In this document: positions 8,217 through 15,344 of the stretch, one piece after another
Position numbering within the stretch: position 1 is the stretch's first letter
Layout: every line of letters begins with the position of its first letter
The notes under the pieces: model-generated
The model's database searches: none
Seen by the model: the letters and a program-made list of their open reading frames with translations, nothing else
Told to the model about the DNA's origin: nothing
Program-made: the position numbers and the translations under genes
Assembly (NCBI GenBank): GCA_013152575.1
Contig: JAADGB010000119.1
Location: 1-44,307 of the forward strand
Length of the DNA: 44,307 nucleotides
Source of the DNA: Thermoproteota archaeon
GTDB taxonomy: Archaea; Thermoproteota; Thermoprotei_A; Sulfolobales; Acidilobaceae
Direction: 5' to 3'

Positions 8217-9602
8217 GTGGATAAGAGTAACCCGGTAGACTCCAAGGATTCTTTCCCATACCCATTCACCCTAGCCATAGATGACTCCGACACCCCATGG
8301 GGAGGATGTACTACACATCTAGCATGGCTCCTCCTGAGAGAACTATCATATTATATAATATTAGGAGACTACCCGCTCCTCGTCAGGCTAAACCCAGTAG
8401 TCCCAAGGAAGACCCGGGGAAACGCGGCGGTAGTCATCAGGGGATACTCGAGGGTCCCTCAGGAGGAGCTGCTAGAGAAGGCCATTAACCTGGCAGAATC
8501 GTATAGTAGCAGAAGGCCTCCAGGCAAGGGACCCGGCATAGCACTATACAGGGATGTTGATGCATGGAGGGTCCCTCTCCTCAGGAGACTCTACCAGATG
8601 GCTCTTAGAACCTACATCCCACGGGATACCATAAAGAGGGTAGCGAGACGCCTAGACCTCGAGGTCACTGGAGATAGCGGGGTTGTTGGAGCGACAGTCT
8701 CCTTGGCAGCGTTAGCCCCATGGGACCCCTACACCTACGAGCTCATCGCCTACCGGAGAGACGAGTACATGGATAGGGAGAGGTGTGTTGAAAGGGACCC
8801 CCGCCTCGCCTCTGAGGAGAGCCTGTGCTCCTTCGCAAACTATGACCTATTGCAGGGTAAGCTGGCATCCGCACCCGGAGGCCCGGACCCCGTCCTCGCA
8901 GGGTTCAGGGGGAGGGACCCCTCCTGTCTAGGCAAGCTATCCAATCTCCTATGCGAGGAACCCGCTGGATGGGTGCTCTATAGAAGTAACCAGCATACAG
9001 GGATAACTGGAGAGGGACCCGGGTCCCTCAACCCCAGGCCCTACAACTATGTAAGATTAAAGGGAGTAGTCAAAGCCCCGCCTAGGGAGTCCCCGGGGGG
9101 ACACGTATTCGTAGACCTGGAGACGGGCTGGGGGGACGTTACAGTAGCGTTCTATCGTGAGACGGGTCCCTTACGTGACGCTGCTAGGATGTTGAGACCC
9201 GGCGATGTGATAGTGGTGGAGGGAGGAGTAATCCCTAGGAGTAAGGGTCCCACGCTGGCAGTCGACGTGATGCATGTGGAGAAGCTGGCTGGGGAGATTC
9301 ATTATGTGGCCCCGAGATGTCCTAGGTGCGGGTCTAGGATGAAGAGTATGGGTAGAGAGAAGGGTTATAGGTGTGAGAAGTGTGGCTTCAGGGACCCCAG
9401 TGCCTCTCCCATTCCGATACTTTCTCCTAGGAGGCTCGTTCCCGGGAGATACACGCCTAGTGTTTCATCTGCAAGACACCTTACAAGGTTCAACTGGTGG
9501 AGTCCAAGCACCGGGTTCGAGCCTCAGACATTGAGGGTTGATTGTGTTGCTTCCTATGGGCCTGAGCCTCCTCTGTTAGCATATGGTAGGAGTTCATGTT
9601 AA
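8217..9602 (+). CDS. tiaS: tRNA(Ile2) 2-agmatinylcytidine synthetase
   Basis: TiaS uses ATP and agmatine to modify C34 of the CAU-anticodon tRNA(Ile2), so that it reads AUA and not AUG. The 461-residue length fits the family. The signature AIDDSDTPWGGCTT is at residues 20-33. A ferredoxin-like part follows with GDSGVVGA, then an OB-fold (about 280-355) and a zinc ribbon with two CxxC pairs (CPRC...CEKC, about 367-387). The start is GTG 8217. A CAU tRNA and a SpeD-family decarboxylase that might supply agmatine lie within 12 kb. The gene is dense in GGGACCC/GGGTCCC words, including an 18-bp palindrome at 9012-9029. Confidence 0.95.
   Translation: MDKSNPVDSKDSFPYPFTLAIDDSDTPWGGCTTHLAWLLLRELSYYIILGDYPLLVRLNPVVPRKTRGNAAVVIRGYSRVPQEELLEKAINLAESYSSRRPPGKGPGIALYRDVDAWRVPLLRRLYQMALRTYIPRDTIKRVARRLDLEVTGDSGVVGATVSLAALAPWDPYTYELIAYRRDEYMDRERCVERDPRLASEESLCSFANYDLLQGKLASAPGGPDPVLAGFRGRDPSCLGKLSNLLCEEPAGWVLYRSNQHTGITGEGPGSLNPRPYNYVRLKGVVKAPPRESPGGHVFVDLETGWGDVTVAFYRETGPLRDAARMLRPGDVIVVEGGVIPRSKGPTLAVDVMHVEKLAGEIHYVAPRCPRCGSRMKSMGREKGYRCEKCGFRDPSASPIPILSPRRLVPGRYTPSVSSARHLTRFNWWSPSTGFEPQTLRVDCVASYGPEPPLLAYGRSSC
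9012..9029. repeat. 18-bp palindrome made of two inverted GGGWCCC words
   Basis: GAGGGACCCGGGTCCCTC is self-complementary over 18 bp within tiaS. It joins one GGGACCC and one GGGTCCC, the 7-mer that is strongly enriched across the window. In the protein it is read as part of EGPGSL, so it is tolerated as coding sequence. Confidence 0.7.
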
Positions 9603-9955
9603 CCATTTGTTAAACACCCCCTTGTTTCCACTGGAGAATTGTGGGGTAGGGGAGGGACCCCACCGTTTCATATGGAATTATTTCTGGTTTGCGTTTGTTT
9701 TTAGTGTTGTGTTGTGGTATTCTTTGATGATGTTTGTATATTGATGAGTTATGCCCTTATTCCTATGCATGGGGTTTGAGGGACCCTCTGATAGGGTAGT
9801 GAGGGCCTAGTTTAGTTGATTCCACTTGAATTACTGGGGTGTGGGGGTCCCTCAACTAGTCTACACTGGTTTAAATAGACCCCTCAGTTTCCACTGGAGC
9901 CCACTATTCCCCATTATATCCTCCCCCAGCCATACACCATGGGTGGTGAAGACTC
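9603..9955 (+). other. Gene-free interval between tiaS and rpiA with duplicated promoter-like module
   Basis: I see no convincing gene on either strand. The middle part (about 9665-9770) is T/G-rich and poor in C, and could end the tiaS transcript. A 13-bp direct repeat, GTTTCCACTGGAG, occurs at 9624-9636 and 9887-9899. Each copy is preceded 14-16 nt upstream by TTAAAC or TTAAATA. The second copy is well placed to be the rpiA promoter (TATA 9870-9877, start near 9899). Three GGGWCCC words also lie here (near 9652, 9779 and 9845). Confidence 0.5.
9870..9877 (+). promoter_or_regulatory. Putative TATA box for rpiA
   Basis: The sequence TTTAAATA places transcription start near 9899, inside or just after the repeat GTTTCCACTGGAG. 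The resulting leader before the CTG start at 9956 is about 55 nt and contains GGTGGTGA. Confidence 0.5.
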
Positions 9956-10660
9956 CTGGCACAATGCGATGCGAAGAGGATGGCGGCTAAGGGTGCCCTC
10001 GAGCTCCTAAAGGGGTTAGACATTGACAGGCTGGGAGTGGGTACTGGGTCGACTGTTGCAAGATTCATAGAGTTGCTTGAGGAGGAGAACATCAAGCCCA
10101 GGGTTGTGGCTGCCTCAAGCCTCGACACGGCCCTCGCATTATCTGAGAAGGGGTACAATATCATCCATCCAAGCCTGACACCAGTGCTAGACGCCTATGT
10201 CGACGGGGCCGACGAGGTTGATCCACAGGGCAGGCTGATCAAGGGTAGGGGTGCGGCCCTCCTAGGGGAGAAGATACTCGCCTCCCAGAGCCGCCTAAAC
10301 ATAATCATCGTGACTAGTGAAAAGCTGGTTGAGGCTCTTGGCTCGAGGAAGCCTGTGCCAGTGGAGGTCGTGAGGGACTCTATACAGCCAGCTCTAAGGC
10401 TGATTAGGAAGCGATACCCCAACGCGGTTGTGAGGAGGGGTCAGGGTAAGGATGGCCCTGTGGTGTCTGACTGGGGCGGGGTTATAGTAGACGTGTATAC
10501 GGGTCCCTTGAGGGACCCCCTGGAGGCTGAGATGTTCCTGAAGAGTATACCTGGAGTGGTCGAGACAGGGCTCTTCATAGGCTATACAGACTACGTCGTG
10601 GTTGGAAGGGAGGATTGCCGGTGGGAGGTGTTCAGGTACGAGCGAAGCAAGATACCATAG
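9956..10660 (+). CDS. rpiA: Ribose-5-phosphate isomerase A (probable CTG start)
   Basis: RpiA interconverts ribose 5-phosphate and ribulose 5-phosphate and, in archaea lacking a full pentose pathway, supplies ribose for nucleotides. Family motifs are present: GVGTGSTV (phosphate loop), DGADEVDP, KGRGAALLGEKI and KDGPVVSDWGGVI. The first ATG is at 9980, but homologous reading starts earlier: the in-frame LAQCDAKRMAAKGALELL matches the usual N-terminal helix of RpiA. CTG 9956 has GGTGA exactly six nt upstream, the spacing seen at dppB and dppC, whereas the ATG abuts GAAGAGG with no spacing. I therefore annotate CTG; ATG 9980 is the conservative alternative. Confidence 0.9.
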   Translation: MAQCDAKRMAAKGALELLKGLDIDRLGVGTGSTVARFIELLEEENIKPRVVAASSLDTALALSEKGYNIIHPSLTPVLDAYVDGADEVDPQGRLIKGRGAALLGEKILASQSRLNIIIVTSEKLVEALGSRKPVPVEVVRDSIQPALRLIRKRYPNAVVRRGQGKDGPVVSDWGGVIVDVYTGPLRDPLEAEMFLKSIPGVVETGLFIGYTDYVVVGREDCRWEVFRYERSKIP

Positions 10661-10676
10661 GAGCGCCGAGGAGCTC

Positions 10677-11066
10677 TTGGAGTCGGAGCCCCCAGCCCAG
10701 TGGATGGATAGGGTGAGGACAGCCGCCTACTCTAACAGGTTCGTGGTAGTCTGGAGGGACCCCCTGATAGCCGTATACCTAGGTGAGAATGGGGACTACG
10801 TCATAGTCGAGGGATACTATTGCAGCTGTCCAGGCTTCACAATGCGGACGACTAGGAAGGGGATCATGGGGTGCACCCATGTCTACGCGTTCCGGATAGC
10901 TCTGCGGGAGGGGCGTTACAGGGACGTATCCAGTAGTCTTTCTCCTGGAGAAGTAGTCTCGATCGTTTGGGAGGCCCTGACGGGTCCCTACGCGTATAGT
11001 GTTAGGAGGCTGCTGGCGTTAGCCGATGAGGTGGGCTACGACCACGATGACGGCGAAGACGGTTGA
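10677..11066 (+). CDS. SWIM zinc-finger domain protein
   Basis: A protein of about 130 residues with the SWIM signature CSCPGF...GCTHVYAF (CxC, then CxH), a zinc-binding module linked to DNA or protein binding. Around it is a short beta-rich region (RFVVVWRDPLIAVYLGENGDYVIVEGYY) resembling small crenarchaeal SWIM proteins. The frame is open from TTG 10602, inside rpiA. A later start fits better: TTG 10677 (GAGGAG just upstream) or ATG 10704 at MDRVR. It follows rpiA directly. The 3' end overlaps Sec61-beta on the opposite strand by 48 bp. The precise role is unknown; a DNA repair or recombination partner is only a guess from the domain. Confidence 0.8.
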   Translation: MESEPPAQWMDRVRTAAYSNRFVVVWRDPLIAVYLGENGDYVIVEGYYCSCPGFTMRTTRKGIMGCTHVYAFRIALREGRYRDVSSSLSPGEVVSIVWEALTGPYAYSVRRLLALADEVGYDHDDGEDG

Positions 11067-11180
11067 GGCTAGAACCAGTGTTATAGGGGACATCTTAACC
11101 TTACCCTCGTACTCGTCGTAGAAGGCTATTAGTCCAGCAGCGCTCATTGGCCCTCCTTCTCTCTTCCTCTTCTTCGCCAT
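11019..11180 (-). CDS. secG: Preprotein translocase subunit Sec61-beta (53 residues)
   Basis: A short gene found by reading the minus strand: ATG 11180 to TAA 11019. The protein has a basic N-terminus (MAKKRKREGG), the conserved SAAGLIAFYDEYEGKVKMSP stretch and one C-terminal membrane helix (ITLVLASTVFAVIVVVAHLIG). This is the archaeal Sec61-beta/SecG layout, in which the single helix contacts SecYE in the membrane. Its last 48 bp lie antisense to the end of the SWIM gene. A TATA-like CTTAAT on the minus strand near 11221-11226 is suitably placed upstream. The family match is strong despite the size. Confidence 0.9.
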   Translation of the reverse strand: MAKKRKREGGPMSAAGLIAFYDEYEGKVKMSPITLVLASTVFAVIVVVAHLIG

Positions 11181-11302
11181 CTACATCATCCCCGTGTATA
11201 GTTCTGAGCCGTGTAGGGCAATTAAGTGTTGAGGGCCGGTATCTGGTGGGACTGTAAAGATTAGTTGAAGGGACCCTCCCCTCTACAGGCTGGGGATCGG
11301 GA

Positions 11303-11578
11303 TTGGAGCTAACAGTGAAGTGTTTGGCGGAGGCTATGAGGAAGGCCTATCTTGAGAGGGATCGGGATAGGGGGCTATACAAGACCTTTGCATGGCTGGT
11401 CGAGGAGGTCGGTGAGCTGGCCGAGGCCCTGCGCACCGGTGACGTGGATAAGATTGGGGAGGAGATTGCCGACGTTATCGCCTGGACAGTCAGTATAGCC
11501 AACCTACTCGGTATAGATGTGGAGGAGGCCCTCAAATCCAAGTATGGAGGCGACTTATCGGCTAGTGGATGCGGCTAG
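11303..11578 (+). CDS. MazG-like nucleotide pyrophosphohydrolase
   Basis: A 91-residue all-alpha NTP pyrophosphatase. The catalytic metal-binding pattern is visible: EEVGELAEAL (EExxE, residues about 33-42), then EEIADVIAW (ExxD, about 53-61). Such single-domain enzymes convert NTPs or modified dNTPs to NMPs and pyrophosphate, cleaning the nucleotide pool. The start is TTG 11303 with GGGGAT upstream. It is divergent from Sec61-beta and convergent with GGGP synthase, with a 40-nt gap that contains GGGGTCCCTCAAGGGACCCC, two inverted copies of the enriched word. Confidence 0.87.
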   Translation: MELTVKCLAEAMRKAYLERDRDRGLYKTFAWLVEEVGELAEALRTGDVDKIGEEIADVIAWTVSIANLLGIDVEEALKSKYGGDLSASGCG

Positions 11579-11618
11579 ACTCCATAGGGGTCCCTCAAGG
11601 GACCCCACCTAGTACTCT

Positions 11619-12365
11619 TCAAGCGTTCTTGAAGGCCTCTATAACCATGGCCAGCTTAGATGGATCCTCTTCGGCCAGGGTCCCTGTGACTAGTCCATCG
11701 GCGCCAGCCCTGGCTAGGGCTCTAGCCGTCTCGGGGTCCCTCACTCCCCCTCCAACTATTAGGATCGGGTCGAGCCCGCTGGCCCGTAGGAGTTTCTTGG
11801 AGTACATTACAGCCTCTGGGGGCACGGGTTTTGGAGCGCCGCTCCCGGCCTCCAGGTATATTACCTTGGAGCCCATCATGGCCCCGGCTAGAGCGTGGAT
11901 GGCTACGAGCTCGGGGTGCTCGTAGGGTATTGGTTTAGCCCTCCCGATATAGCCGGCTGCCCCTCCATACCCTACTATGATGTAGGATGTTGGTATGGGT
12001 TCGAGGCCCATCCTCAATACTATGGGGGCCGCCTGCACCTGTACACCGGTTAGATAGTATGGATCCATACTGTTCAAGAGGACCATGAAGAAGACGGCGT
12101 CTGCCTCGGGGGTCAGCCCGTTCAGGTTCCCGGGGAAAAGGATGACTGGGAGGCCGAGGCTCTTAACCCTCCTAACGGTCTCCGACAGGGTAGGCTCGTG
12201 CACCCCAGTAGAGCCGCCTATGAGGATTACATCGGTGCCAGCGTCGCGGGCTATGGAGGCCCTCCTATACGCCTCCTCTGGGTCATCCTTGTCCGGGTCT
12301 ATTAGAGTGAAGTGGATCCTATTCTCCTCCGATAGCCTCTTCAGCCTCTCCAGGAGCTTCCCCAT
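11619..12365 (-). CDS. Geranylgeranylglyceryl phosphate synthase
   Basis: GGGP synthase makes the first ether bond of archaeal membrane lipids, joining sn-glycerol-1-phosphate to geranylgeranyl diphosphate. The 248-residue TIM-barrel protein shows HFTLIDPDK at residues 18-26, the GGSTG loop near 50, LFPGNLNGLTPEADAV, YLEAGSGAPKPV and the phosphate-binding IVGGGVRDPETA and VTGTLAEED. The start ATG 12365 lies inside the end of the Elf1 gene (47-bp overlap), with GAGGGAG upstream, so the two are probably translationally coupled. Bacterial PcrB-type proteins are a remote alternative; the archaeal context decides. Confidence 0.96.
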   Translation of the reverse strand: MGKLLERLKRLSEENRIHFTLIDPDKDDPEEAYRRASIARDAGTDVILIGGSTGVHEPTLSETVRRVKSLGLPVILFPGNLNGLTPEADAVFFMVLLNSMDPYYLTGVQVQAAPIVLRMGLEPIPTSYIIVGYGGAAGYIGRAKPIPYEHPELVAIHALAGAMMGSKVIYLEAGSGAPKPVPPEAVMYSKKLLRASGLDPILIVGGGVRDPETARALARAGADGLVTGTLAEEDPSKLAMVIEAFKNA

Positions 12366-12654
12366 GCTCTACTCCCTCTTCCTCGGCAGCCATACACTCC
12401 TCGAGCCTATTCTCATAGACTAGGTCGACGACCTTATTGTAGACGTCCACCCTGTCTAGGACTTCCGGTACCTCGAACTCGCAGTGCAGCCCACATGTAC
12501 CGCAGCGTACGATTGCCCTCTTTATCCTCAGCTTATCGGTCTTCTTGAAATCAACAGTTAGCGTCATGCTACCGCATCTTGGACACTGGAAGTATCTTGG
12601 CGGCAGCGTCCTCTTCTTAACTATCTTCTTCCTCCTCTTTCTCCTCCTACCCAT
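12319..12654 (-). CDS. elf1: Transcription elongation factor Elf1 homologue
   Basis: A 111-residue protein with a very basic N-terminus (GRRRKRRKKIVKKR), a zinc ribbon of two CxxC pairs (CPRCG near 24-28, CGTCG near 51-55) and the VDVYNKVVDLVYENRLEE helix. This is the Elf1/Elof1 family, which binds elongating RNA polymerase near downstream DNA. An acidic tail (AAEEEGVEHGEAPGEAEEA) is encoded where the next gene begins in another frame. ATG 12654 is the first gene of the elf1-GGGP synthase pair and is divergent from ahcY. Confidence 0.88.
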   Translation of the reverse strand: MGRRRKRRKKIVKKRTLPPRYFQCPRCGSMTLTVDFKKTDKLRIKRAIVRCGTCGLHCEFEVPEVLDRVDVYNKVVDLVYENRLEECMAAEEEGVEHGEAPGEAEEAIGGE

Positions 12655-12757
12655 TCCTTAGCACCACTTCATTATTCCAGGAGAGCCACTTACCCGTGGT
12701 GTTATTTATTTTGATCACCATTGGTTCTAGCTGGAGCCAGTGTAAGGGTGTGTAGTG

Positions 12758-14008
12758 ATGGTCGAGTACAAGGTGAAGGACCCCTCCCTGGCAGGTGAGG
12801 GTAGGAAGAAGATTGAGTGGGCTGAGATGCACATGCCAGTCCTCATGCTACTAAGGAAACGCTACTCTGGGGAGAAGCCGTTGGAGGGCTATAGGGTGTC
12901 AATGGTCCTCCACGTGACTAAGGAGACGGCGGTACTTGCTAGGACCGTGAAGGCATGGGGAGCCGAGGTATACTTGGCGGCGAGCAATCCATTATCGACC
13001 CAGGATGATGTAGCCGCGGCTCTAGCAGAGGATGGGATCAACGTGTTTGCATGGAGGGGTATGAGCGAGGAAGAATACTTCTGGGCCATTGAGAAGATGG
13101 CATCAGCCAACCCGGACTTCGTGGTCGACGATGGCGGGGACCTCCACGTATACATACATGAGAAGAAACGGGAGGCTGCAGAGAAGATTATTGGTGGAAC
13201 AGAGGAGACTACGACGGGAGTGATCAGGCTTAAGGCCCTCGAGAAGGCTGGCCGCCTTCTATACCCGGTATACGCGGTGAACGATGCATACACCAAGTTC
13301 CTATTCGACAACCGTTATGGCACTGGCCAGAGCACGGTCGACGGCATACTCCGTGCAACAAACATACTCCTAGCCGGTAAGCGGGTGGTAGTGGCAGGCT
13401 ATGGATGGGTAGGTAGAGGTATAGCTATGAGGATGAGGGGTATGGGAGCCAGAGTCATAGTAACCGAGGTGGACCCGATAAGGGCGTTGGAGGCTGTCAT
13501 GGATGGATTCGAGGTAATGAGCATGGATGAGGCGGCGAAGATAGGAGACGTGTTCGTACCCGCCACTGGCAACACCGACGTGATAAGAAAAGAGCATATA
13601 CTAGAGATGAAGGATGGTGCAATCCTAGCCAACGCGGGTCACTTCAACGTTGAAGTCAGTGTGAAAGACCTGGAAGAGATCTCTACAGGCAAGAGGTTGA
13701 TACGTCCATACCTGGAGGAGTACACGCTGAAGGACGGCAAGAGAATATACCTACTCGCTGAGGGGAGGCTGGTTAACCTGGTAGCCGCTGAGGGGCATCC
13801 CAGCGAGGTCATGGATATGAGCTTCGCCAACCAAGCACTAAGCCTCCTCAGGTTGAAGAATGAGGGAAGAAGCCTCAAGCCAGCAGTGTACCAGGTTCCG
13901 AGGGAGCAGGACGAGATGGTTGCCAGGCTAAAGCTAGAGTCCATGGGTATAAGGATAGATGAATTGACGGAGAAGCAGAAAAAATACCTCGCTAGCTGGA
14001 AGGCCTAA
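12758..14008 (+). CDS. ahcY: S-adenosylhomocysteine hydrolase
   Basis: Cleaves S-adenosylhomocysteine to adenosine and homocysteine with bound NAD, removing the product that inhibits methyltransferases. About 416 residues. Visible motifs: substrate-side HVTKETAVLARTVKAWGAEV, DDGGDL, the signature NDAYTKFLFDNRYGTGQS and the Rossmann loop VVAGYGWVGRGIAMR, then NAGHFNVEV and the C-terminal LAEGRLVNLVAAEGHPSEVMDMSFANQ (split here for reading), the dimer-lid region. ATG 12758 has GGGTG seven nt upstream, better than the adjacent GTG 12755. A T/A-rich TTATTTATTT near 12697-12706 may serve both this gene and elf1. Confidence 0.97.
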   Translation: MVEYKVKDPSLAGEGRKKIEWAEMHMPVLMLLRKRYSGEKPLEGYRVSMVLHVTKETAVLARTVKAWGAEVYLAASNPLSTQDDVAAALAEDGINVFAWRGMSEEEYFWAIEKMASANPDFVVDDGGDLHVYIHEKKREAAEKIIGGTEETTTGVIRLKALEKAGRLLYPVYAVNDAYTKFLFDNRYGTGQSTVDGILRATNILLAGKRVVVAGYGWVGRGIAMRMRGMGARVIVTEVDPIRALEAVMDGFEVMSMDEAAKIGDVFVPATGNTDVIRKEHILEMKDGAILANAGHFNVEVSVKDLEEISTGKRLIRPYLEEYTLKDGKRIYLLAEGRLVNLVAAEGHPSEVMDMSFANQALSLLRLKNEGRSLKPAVYQVPREQDEMVARLKLESMGIRIDELTEKQKKYLASWKA

Positions 14009-14961
14009 TCCTCTACCCTTCCCCTCCTCCTATTCAAGTAGAGGATAGCGGCTCCCAGTATAGACAGGGATACGAGGGCTAGTACTTCTCCACCATCTAT
14101 TCCACCGGGTGATGCTAGGCTTCCTCCAACTAGGTGTGCCGGCTTATAGAAGGTCACGTTAACCCAGTCAATTATGTGGAGCTCAGTGTATAGACCGGTT
14201 GCTGCAGTGAAGCCAAGGTAGGGCTGCGGGTTATGGAAGGTTACGAGGTTTGTCGAGTTGAAGATTGGGGTCCCTATCGGCGTCTTGCTTGTCAGGTTCA
14301 CATTGTCCCAGACGGTTACTGTTAGATAGCCTGTGATATAGGTTGGTGTCACGTTTATGCTCTGGAAGAACACCTTTGTGTAGAGCCACTTGTTTAGTAT
14401 GGGCCCAGTGTAGTAGATGTAGCTGTGATAGTATGAGGGTACAGAGGCGGAGGCCAGAGCTATGTGTGGCACGGTAGGCTCGCCCGTATTCTGGTAGGGA
14501 TCGTATTCTATGAGGAAGCCGGTGCTCCCGTTGAGTCTCGCTCCCATGTTTTCTCCTCCAAATCCTAGGACTAGGTTGTGGTAGAAGGTGAAGGCTAGGC
14601 CATCGGCTGGGTATGCTGTTGTAGAGTTGCCTATGAATGATATGAAGTCGACTTCCCACGCAGTATAGTTCCTCATATCCGGGCTCTTTAGATAGATTCC
14701 GGCATCTGCTCCACCGCCATTATTCGTGATGTACACCCATCCCGCCGCGGGGTCCCATACTACTTCGGTTGAAGTCGCATTGAGCGGGCTTCTCAATATG
14801 TACCAATTTGCACCCGCTGCGGTATCGTTTGAGTAGTAGAAGTCGTCTGTAAAACTCCACGCTACCTGGTATGGCTGAGCTTGGGCCGGGCTTACATAGA
14901 AGGGGAGCGTGAGGACTAGGACCAGGAAAAGGGCGGGGAGATACCGGGATCTGTATAGCAA
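14005..14961 (-). CDS. Secreted, membrane-anchored L-type-lectin-like protein
   Basis: 318 residues: signal peptide (1-28, ending AQA), one beta-sandwich domain (about 33-270), then a short linker and a C-terminal membrane helix followed by RRRGR, so it faces outward. The domain carries legume-lectin-type landmarks in order: DGLAFTFYH near 121, a Gly-rich loop GFGGENMGA, IEYDPYQN (the E, D, Y and N of the metal-binding strand), PHIAL, VWDN and YLGFTAATGLYTELHIIDW near the end. Several NxS/T sequons suggest glycosylation. TTG 14961 has GAGGTA seven nt upstream. It would bind sugars at the cell surface; the ligand cannot be read from sequence. Confidence 0.75.
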   Translation of the reverse strand: MLYRSRYLPALFLVLVLTLPFYVSPAQAQPYQVAWSFTDDFYYSNDTAAGANWYILRSPLNATSTEVVWDPAAGWVYITNNGGGADAGIYLKSPDMRNYTAWEVDFISFIGNSTTAYPADGLAFTFYHNLVLGFGGENMGARLNGSTGFLIEYDPYQNTGEPTVPHIALASASVPSYYHSYIYYTGPILNKWLYTKVFFQSINVTPTYITGYLTVTVWDNVNLTSKTPIGTPIFNSTNLVTFHNPQPYLGFTAATGLYTELHIIDWVNVTFYKPAHLVGGSLASPGGIDGGEVLALVSLSILGAAILYLNRRRGRVED

Positions 14962-15075
14962 GATATATTACCTCGTGTCGCCGGGTATCCCTCAGTCCAG
15001 TATTAAAGCGTGTTATAATGTATTAGTTAATATGATAGTGTGAGAATATCATGGGAGCTATCTAGAATAGACGGG

Positions 15076-15152
<77 letters not shown>

Positions 15153-15170
15153 TTTGACTTTATGGTAGAG

Positions 15171-15189
15171 CCCCCGAAAGTTGGGGGTT
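15171..15189. repeat. Short inverted repeat upstream of the tRNA
   Basis: GCCCCCGAAAGTTGGGGG-type hairpin: CCCCC and GGGGG arms around a 7-nt loop. It sits about 20-35 nt before the tRNA 5' end, so it could be part of the tRNA leader or mark the end of the CBS transcript on the same strand. Confidence 0.4.
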
Positions 15190-15242
15190 TCAAGTAGAGG
15201 GTAATTAAAGATTTACACCATTTTCCGAGGGGTAGGTGGTTG

Positions 15243-15298
15243 CTCAGTGGAAAGTCGGTCTTCATCCCCGATTCTGGGTCCGCGTCGCTCCACCATCC
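15243..15298 (-). ncRNA. Candidate C/D-box guide RNA
   Basis: Reading the minus strand in order: a weak C box (ATGGTGG), a 13-nt spacer, a D'-like CAGA, a short gap, a C'-like GATGAAGA, a 12-nt spacer and a perfect D box CTGA. Order and spacing match archaeal C/D sRNAs of 50-60 nt. The C and D' boxes are imperfect and a terminal stem is weak. A TATA-like CTATAAC lies upstream at about 15311-15319. Confidence 0.3.
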
Positions 15299-15344
15299 TC
15301 ATAGCCATGTGTTATAGTTAGGGGTTGGAAGGTTATGTTCTGTT

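Noticed and set aside
9690..9785. A 30-codon minus-strand ORF beginning near 9773 in the tiaS-rpiA gap
   Set aside because: It has no ribosome site, its Asn/Thr/Lys-rich composition is unlike its neighbours, and it simply mirrors the T/G-rich tract.
9724..9792. TGATGATG, TGATGA and CTGA strings suggesting a C/D-box RNA on the plus strand
   Set aside because: The spacing is wrong (about 50 nt from C' to D) and no D' box lies between the two C-like boxes.
15225..15296. A second tRNA-like region ending in CCACCA on the plus strand
   Set aside because: There is no T-arm consensus, and the stems do not form a cloverleaf.
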